Shown here: positions 59,658 through 64,000 of the stretch, one piece after another
How positions within the stretch are numbered: the stretch's first letter is position 1
Layout of the letters: each line of letters begins with the position of its first letter
Origin: G963667975 sp963677395
GTDB taxonomy: Bacteria; Bacteroidota; Bacteroidia; Bacteroidales; G963667975
NCBI GenBank assembly: GCA_963677395.2
Contig: OY781965.2
Location: forward strand, 372,001 to 436,000
Reading direction: 5' to 3'
DNA: 64,000 nt
Position numbers and translations under genes: made by a program
Notes under the pieces: model-generated
The model's input: the letters and a program-made list of their open reading frames with translations, nothing else
Database searches by the model: none
What the model was told of the DNA's origin: nothing

Positions 59658-61038
59658 GTTCCGGATGTTGTTCTTTCCAGAGTTGGTTAAAGCTTTTTTC
59701 AGCAATAGCAGGAAATTCTCTCTGTTTTAGCCAAACGTTACCAGCCATCAATTTTAATGCCAAATTTTTCATTTTTACATTTTTCGTAACAACAAATTTT
59801 CGACTCATCAAGGCCTTGCGAATAAGTCCATACGTAAACCTCTCTGCTAAAGGTTTTGATTTTCGGCTTACTGCTTCTTTTCTATTGTAAAGTAGCAGTT
59901 CATGAATCGGAATGTGAACAGGGCATACTTCCGAACACTTTCCGCACAAAGTAGAAGCAAAACTCAAATGCTGATATTGTTCAAAATCAAGCAAAAAAGG
60001 AGAACTTACTGCACCTATAGGTCCTTGAAATGCACTATTATAGGCTGAAGAACCCGCTTTTTTAAATACAGGGCATACTTGTAAGCAAGCTCCACATTCA
60101 ATACAGCTTAAAGCCAGTCTTTGTGGTTTATGACTTAATAATTCTGTTCGGTTATTATCAACTAAAATCAAAATCATCTCATTACAACCATCTGTTTCTG
60201 TCTCTTTTTTAGGGCCAAAAACAACTGATTGATAAGTATTTGCTAACATTCCTTCTTTACTATGTGCTTTTAAAGCCCACAATAATTCTAAATCATTTAA
60301 TGTGGGAATTATTTTTTCAATACCCGCTAATACTATCTGAACTTTGGGAATAGAATAAGCAAGTGTGATATCTCCTTCATTTTCACTATAAGCTACTGCT
60401 CCACAATCAGATACCAGAAAATCAGCACTGGTAACTGAAACTTTTGATTGGAGAATACTATTACGTAAAGTATCTCTTATAGTTGTAGTTATCTCTTCTA
60501 AAGTAGCATTTTTGCGCAATTGAAAATACTTATGAAACATTTCAGAAATTTCAGCTTCAGAAGTACGCATAAGCGTCAAATCTGAATGTTTCTTTTCAGA
60601 TGATAATTTATGAAGAATAAAGTCGCTCATATCCGTTGCTACTGAAGTAAAATCAGTAAGAGATTTTGAAATATTTATTTCTTCAGAAATTAAGGATTTG
60701 GTATAGTTTATTGTATTAACTTCTTGTTTTTCAAGTATTTGAATTATTTCAAGAATAACTTGCTGACTATTTTCCGCCCAAATTACTCTACCTCCATTGT
60801 TTCGGAATTTCTTCTCAAACTCAGTAAGATAATGTTCAAACTCATTAAATGCCTTGTTTTTTAAAAGTGCAGCACGTTTTCTCGCTAATTCAAAATTTAA
60901 AAACACTTCTTTATTTGCTTTTACATTATTTTGATAACGATCAACATTCTGACTCAAAACAGAAAGTTGCTTTAAATCAGATATATTTTGTTCAGCATCT
61001 GTAATAAACCTCTTGCAATTATCCTGAAACATAGGCAA
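59647..61038 (-). CDS. LutB/LldF-like iron-sulfur protein (LUD domain plus 4Fe-4S)
   Basis: A 463-residue soluble protein of the lactate-utilisation iron-sulfur family. The N-terminal LUD domain (about 60-300; SADFLVSDCGAVAYSENEGD, GIEKIIPTLNDLELLWAL, FGPKKETETDG) precedes two ferredoxin-type clusters. The first is Cys312/315/318/322 (SCIECGACLQVCPVFKK) and the second Cys365/368/372 (CGKCSEVCPVHIPIHEL). In LutABC it takes part in L-lactate oxidation together with LutA and LutC, which are not adjacent here. It lies directly after rpiB with no gap and overlaps deoC by 11 bases, so all three are translationally linked. Confidence 0.9.
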   Translation of the reverse strand: MPMFQDNCKRFITDAEQNISDLKQLSVLSQNVDRYQNNVKANKEVFLNFELARKRAALLKNKAFNEFEHYLTEFEKKFRNNGGRVIWAENSQQVILEIIQILEKQEVNTINYTKSLISEEINISKSLTDFTSVATDMSDFILHKLSSEKKHSDLTLMRTSEAEISEMFHKYFQLRKNATLEEITTTIRDTLRNSILQSKVSVTSADFLVSDCGAVAYSENEGDITLAYSIPKVQIVLAGIEKIIPTLNDLELLWALKAHSKEGMLANTYQSVVFGPKKETETDGCNEMILILVDNNRTELLSHKPQRLALSCIECGACLQVCPVFKKAGSSAYNSAFQGPIGAVSSPFLLDFEQYQHLSFASTLCGKCSEVCPVHIPIHELLLYNRKEAVSRKSKPLAERFTYGLIRKALMSRKFVVTKNVKMKNLALKLMAGNVWLKQREFPAIAEKSFNQLWKEQHPEHEK

Positions 61039-61488
61039 TTATAAAGTTTTAGATATTTTATCAACACGCAAAGCATGTCTTCCTCCTTCAAATTCAGTGT
61101 TCAAAAAAAGCTTTACCATTTCTTCAGCCCTTTCAAACGGAATAAATCTACCCGGTAAAGATAACACATTAGCATTGTTATGTTTACGCGTTAATTCAGT
61201 CTGCTCAGTATCCCAACATAATGCAGCTCTTACATTCGTATATTTATTGGCTACCATTTGTACACCATTTCCACTTCCGCATAAAATGATGCCAAACTGA
61301 TATTTTCCATCCGAAACAGCTTTTGCTAGAGGATGTATAATATCTGGATAATCAACACTTTCCGAACTAAAAGTTCCAAAATCAAACCATTGAAAACCTT
61401 GATTTGTCAAAGTTTTCAGTAGGTAGTTTTTCATTTCAAAACCACCATGATCACAACCGATAGCAATTATATTCTGTTTATCAAACAT
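61039..61488 (-). CDS. rpiB: Ribose-5-phosphate isomerase B
   Basis: A 149-residue RpiB/LacAB family isomerase interconverting ribose-5-phosphate and ribulose-5-phosphate. Landmarks are the N-terminal IGCDHGGFEMKNYLL, FDFGTFSSESVDYPD, the catalytic Cys in IILCGSGNGVQM, and His/Arg in RKHNNANVLSLPGRFI. Length is standard. It is the first gene of the rpiB/lutB-like/deoC run, with a TAACTTTG -7 box at 61509-61516. Its start codon abuts the candidate origin region. Confidence 0.94.
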   Translation of the reverse strand: MFDKQNIIAIGCDHGGFEMKNYLLKTLTNQGFQWFDFGTFSSESVDYPDIIHPLAKAVSDGKYQFGIILCGSGNGVQMVANKYTNVRAALCWDTEQTELTRKHNNANVLSLPGRFIPFERAEEMVKLFLNTEFEGGRHALRVDKISKTL

Positions 61489-61978
61489 TGTTGATAAGTT
61501 TTAATGAGCAAAGTTAACCATTCTTTATCATCCACTTTAATATGAGCTTTTTAAATAGGGCAAACTATTTAAAAATAGATACTATATTATTGATATACAG
61601 TAATATATTTTATTAACAAAGATGTTGTTAACAACAAAATAACGTTGCTTCACATTGTTCAAACCCACTTGTTTTATAAACACTTTTGTCTAATTTTGCC
61701 GCTTCTGTGGTTAGACACTGCTAATTTATCAACAGTTCTAAACATGCTTTCAACAGCTTTGGAGCTGTTTATATGTAAAAATATATCAACAATACAAACT
61801 ATCAACATGATGTTAATCGTTTATATAAAACTTGAAATTCAAGCAAATGTACCAAACAACCCATGTTAGTTAATTGTTGATAAACTACTAATATCTAAAA
61901 AAGCAAATTTTAGAACTCCAATTTACAAACAAATTAACAGCCCTATTATATACATTATTATATTTTTAAAATACATAT
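61489..61978. other. Candidate chromosomal replication origin (oriC)
   Basis: A 490-base, strongly AT-rich gap without a supportable gene, lying where gene direction diverges (all genes from 41.4 to 61.5 kb point left; nadA and the next gene point right). It contains exact TTATCAACA nonamers at 61489-61497 (minus), 61726-61734 (plus) and 61875-61883 (minus). Near matches lie at 61610 (TTATTAACA), 61674 (TTATAAACA), 61783 (ATATCAACA) and 61799 (CTATCAACA). TTATCAACA is one base from the DnaA box TTATCCACA. Poly-AT stretches (61561-61618 and 61940-61978) could be unwinding elements. dnaA is not in the window. Three parS-like sites nearby support the idea. Confidence 0.5.
61509..61516 (-). promoter_or_regulatory. 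-7 promoter box (TAACTTTG) of the rpiB operon
   Basis: Exact TAnnTTTG match on the minus strand, 20 bases before the rpiB ATG, predicting a leader of about 15 bases. Confidence 0.5.
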
Positions 61979-62923
61979 ATGAATAATATTGATAACCTCG
62001 CTGCTATAGAAACATTACGAAAAGAGAAGAATGCTGTGATTCTTGCTCATTTTTATCAGATTCCTGAAATTCAGGATATCGCCGATTTTGTAGGCGATAG
62101 TTTGAACTTAGCGCAAAAAGCTGCTGAAACAAAAGCTGATTTAATTATTTTTGCAGGAGTTCATTTTATGGCCGAAACAGCAAAATTACTAAATCCGGGT
62201 AAAAAGGTTGTTCTACCTGATCTCGAAGCTGGATGTTCTTTAGCTGATTCATGCAAAGGTCCTGATTTAGCTGAGTTTAAAAAACAATATTCTGATCATA
62301 TTGTAATTTCGTATATTAATTGTAGTGCTGAAGTAAAAGCTTTAAGTGATTTAATTTGTACATCAAGTAATGCGTTGAAACTTGTTGAATCGTTTCCGAA
62401 AGATCAAAAAATTATTTTTGCACCTGACAAAAATCTAGGTGGGTATATTAACAGAATGACAGGCAGAAATATGGTTTTATGGAATGGAACCTGTCAGGTA
62501 CATGATATTTTAAAAGCCGAAAAAATAATTAATTTGAAGTTACAACATCCTGATGCTAAAATGCTTGCTCATCCTGAATGTAATGCTGCTGTACTTGAAT
62601 TAGCTGATTTTATTGGTTCAACAACTGCTATTTTAAAGTATGCGAATAGTGATTCGCATCAAAAATACATTGTAGCTACTGAAACAGGTATTATTCATCA
62701 AATGAAAAAACAAAATCCTGAAAAAGAATTTATTATAGCTGCTACAGATGAAACTTGTGCCTGTAATGATTGCGAATTCATGAAGCTTAATACTGTTGAT
62801 AAACTTTACTTAGCTTTAAAAAATGAACAACCGGAAATTATTTTAAATCCGGAAATTATGGATAAAGCAAAGGCACCTATTGTGAGAATGCTTGAAATGT
62901 CTAAAGAATTGGGAATTATTTAA
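61979..62923 (+). CDS. nadA: Quinolinate synthase NadA
   Basis: A 314-residue 4Fe-4S enzyme condensing iminoaspartate with dihydroxyacetone phosphate to quinolinate in NAD synthesis. The three-domain architecture and its cysteine ligands are visible: Cys86 (LPDLEAGCSLADSC), Cys172 (WNGTCQVH) and Cys265 (CNDCEFMKLN). LAHFYQIPEIQDIADFVGDS and FAPDKNLGGYINRMTGR are characteristic. nadB and nadC are not adjacent. It is the first plus-strand gene to the right of the candidate origin and ends in a perfect 15-bp terminator. Confidence 0.95.
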   Translation: MNNIDNLAAIETLRKEKNAVILAHFYQIPEIQDIADFVGDSLNLAQKAAETKADLIIFAGVHFMAETAKLLNPGKKVVLPDLEAGCSLADSCKGPDLAEFKKQYSDHIVISYINCSAEVKALSDLICTSSNALKLVESFPKDQKIIFAPDKNLGGYINRMTGRNMVLWNGTCQVHDILKAEKIINLKLQHPDAKMLAHPECNAAVLELADFIGSTTAILKYANSDSHQKYIVATETGIIHQMKKQNPEKEFIIAATDETCACNDCEFMKLNTVDKLYLALKNEQPEIILNPEIMDKAKAPIVRMLEMSKELGII

Positions 62924-62964
62924 TTTATTAATAATTAAGTATCTATTTTGATTAATTAAATGAA

Positions 62965-62998
62965 AATAAGCGGAGTAATACCAATTACTCCGCTTATT
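62965..62998 (+). terminator. Terminator after nadA
   Basis: Perfect 15-bp stem AATAAGCGGAGTAAT (62965-62979) / ATTACTCCGCTTATT (62984-62998) with a 4-base loop, 42 bases after the nadA stop. The tail is only moderately T-rich (CGTTTATC). Confidence 0.7.
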
Positions 62999-63002
62999 CG
63001 TT

Positions 63003-63010
63003 TATCTTCG
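63003..63010 (+). promoter_or_regulatory. Weak -7-like box (TATCTTCG) of the MORN gene
   Basis: Seven of eight bases match TAnnTTTG, 33 bases before ATG 63036 and just past the nadA terminator. Confidence 0.3.
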
Positions 63011-63035
63011 TAAGTTCAATAAAATGGTTTTCAAA

Positions 63036-64000
63036 ATGAAGAGTAAACTTACACTGTTAATTCTTTTTATTGTTGTAACTTATTATCAATCAATATCACA
63101 AGTAAAATCTGATTCTCTTATTTTTACGCAGTATTACCATCCTAACGGAAAAATATCCAGTGAAGGAAATTTACGTAATGGAAAGCCTGATGGATATTGG
63201 AAAACATATAACGATAAGGGAATACTTGTATCGGAAGGAAGTCGTAAAGATTTTGAACTGGATAGTGTATGGAAGTTTTATGATTCACAGGGAAAAAAGT
63301 CACTTGAAATTACTTATAAAAATGGGAAAAAGAATGGATTACGTCGCAGTTATCAACAGGAAGATATTGTAAATGAATATTTTATAAATGATATTAAACA
63401 AGGTTTATCTAAAATATATTATATTTCTGGAAAACTTAAAAAAGAAACACCATTTGAAAATGGTCTTGAAAATGGAATAGAACGTGAATATGATACTACA
63501 GGTTTGATAATCAATTTGATTGAATACAGAACAGGTTTTGTTATTAACCGGGAACGAATCAACCGAGTAGATTTTAAAGGTCAGAAACAGGGAGTTTGGA
63601 AATGGTTTTATGATAATGGGAACCTAAAACTAGAAGGAACCTATCAAAACGATAAGAAAAACGGTTTTTTCAAATCTTATAAACCTGATGGAAATCTTAT
63701 AGTTATAGAAAAATATATCAATGATGAACTTCAATTGGATGCTCCCGAGCTTCGTGAACTTGAAGTAAGAACGGATTACTATCCTAATGGACAAATTAAA
63801 GCAACGGCAAGTTACAATAAGGGAAAACCGGAAGGTATAAGAAGAGATTATAATCCTGACGGAACCTTAAAAACAGGTTCGGTTTATAAAAATGGAATAC
63901 TTGTAGGTCAAGGAATTATCGACGAAAAAGGCTTAAAGCAAGGTATCTGGAAAGAGTTTTACGATGATGGAAAATTAAAAGCAGAAGGAAGTTATAAGGA
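63036..64000 (+). CDS. MORN-repeat (YwqK-like) exported protein, N-terminal part
   Basis: The frame from ATG 63036 stays open to the window end (321 codons, no stop). An alternative in-frame ATG lies at 63024. A signal peptide (MKSKLTLLILFIVVTYYQSISQ) is followed by about seven MORN_2-type repeats of the form YxxNGKxxxEGxYxNGKxxGxWxxYxxxG, for example YYHPNGKISSEGNLRNGKPD, WFYDNGNLKLEGTYQNDKKN and YYPNGQIKATASYNKGKPEG. Such Bacteroidota proteins are often named YwqK family antitoxin, but no toxin partner is visible here and most have no known function. It probably acts in the periplasm or at the surface. The C-terminus is outside the window. Confidence 0.85.
   Translation, partial: MKSKLTLLILFIVVTYYQSISQVKSDSLIFTQYYHPNGKISSEGNLRNGKPDGYWKTYNDKGILVSEGSRKDFELDSVWKFYDSQGKKSLEITYKNGKKNGLRRSYQQEDIVNEYFINDIKQGLSKIYYISGKLKKETPFENGLENGIEREYDTTGLIINLIEYRTGFVINRERINRVDFKGQKQGVWKWFYDNGNLKLEGTYQNDKKNGFFKSYKPDGNLIVIEKYINDELQLDAPELRELEVRTDYYPNGQIKATASYNKGKPEGIRRDYNPDGTLKTGSVYKNGILVGQGIIDEKGLKQGIWKEFYDDGKLKAEGSYK

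Noticed and set aside
63160..63372. 70-codon plus-strand frame in the MORN gene
   Set aside because: It is in a different frame from the open MORN-repeat reading frame, which covers the whole region.

Overview
The window is low-GC DNA from a member of the Bacteroidota, probably a Bacteroidales-like or related environmental lineage. The evidence is: four proteins ending in type IX secretion (T9SS, type A) sorting domains; TonB-dependent receptor, DUF5689, DUF5686, DUF5916 and DUF4175 proteins; a serine palmitoyltransferase; and many start-proximal TAnnTTTG boxes, the -7 element of Bacteroidota housekeeping promoters. No tRNA, rRNA or CRISPR array was seen. One decayed IS3-type element is present. 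Two genes run off the window edges (a DUF4369-like lipoprotein at 1-435 and a MORN-repeat protein from 63036).

Layout. 1-5.8 kb: surface genes, with a TonB-dependent receptor plus DUF5689 lipoprotein divergent from an exported endonuclease/exonuclease/phosphatase-family enzyme. 5.9-8.1 kb: a dolichyl-phosphate-mannose-synthase-like glycosyltransferase and tilS. 8.2-28.4 kb: a secretion-rich stretch with a 1093-residue adhesin-like T9SS protein, a ComF-family protein, a coiled-coil membrane protein, an IS3 remnant, a small PID-CTERM-type protein next to a 2721-residue beta-helix/Ig-like T9SS protein, a DUF5916 outer-membrane protein, a C10 cysteine peptidase and a peptidylarginine-deiminase-like enzyme, the last two with T9SS tails. 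28.5-37.6 kb: housekeeping genes (U32 peptidase-like protein, PHP histidinol phosphatase, sufS/virK-like/sufE/DUF59 cluster, topA, miaB). 37.8-41.1 kb: a polysaccharide export pair (Wza-like and Wzc-like tyrosine kinase). 41.4-61.5 kb: an unbroken run of minus-strand genes (orphan multi-membrane histidine kinase, mnmG, ybeY, DUF4175, a sphingolipid operon, deoC, lutB-like, rpiB). After a 490-base AT-rich gap the genes switch to the plus strand (nadA, MORN protein).

Two higher-level points stand out. First, 47-62 kb looks like the replication-origin domain: three near-perfect ParB/parS-type sites (each 15 of 16 bases or equivalent to TGTTNCACGTGAAACA) lie at 47166, 51480 and 59214, and the gap at 61489-61978 holds a cluster of TTATCAACA DnaA-box-like repeats exactly where gene direction diverges. 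Second, 54.2-58.7 kb is a compact serine palmitoyltransferase / two GNAT-like acyltransferases / NAD-epimerase operon that plausibly makes dihydroceramide, followed 15 bases later by a DUF5686 outer-membrane protein.

I did not find a clearly new defence or mobile system. The strongest leads are the origin/parS domain, the ceramide operon with duplicated acyltransferases, the secreted deiminase/protease neighbours, and a PID-CTERM protein beside a giant T9SS protein.
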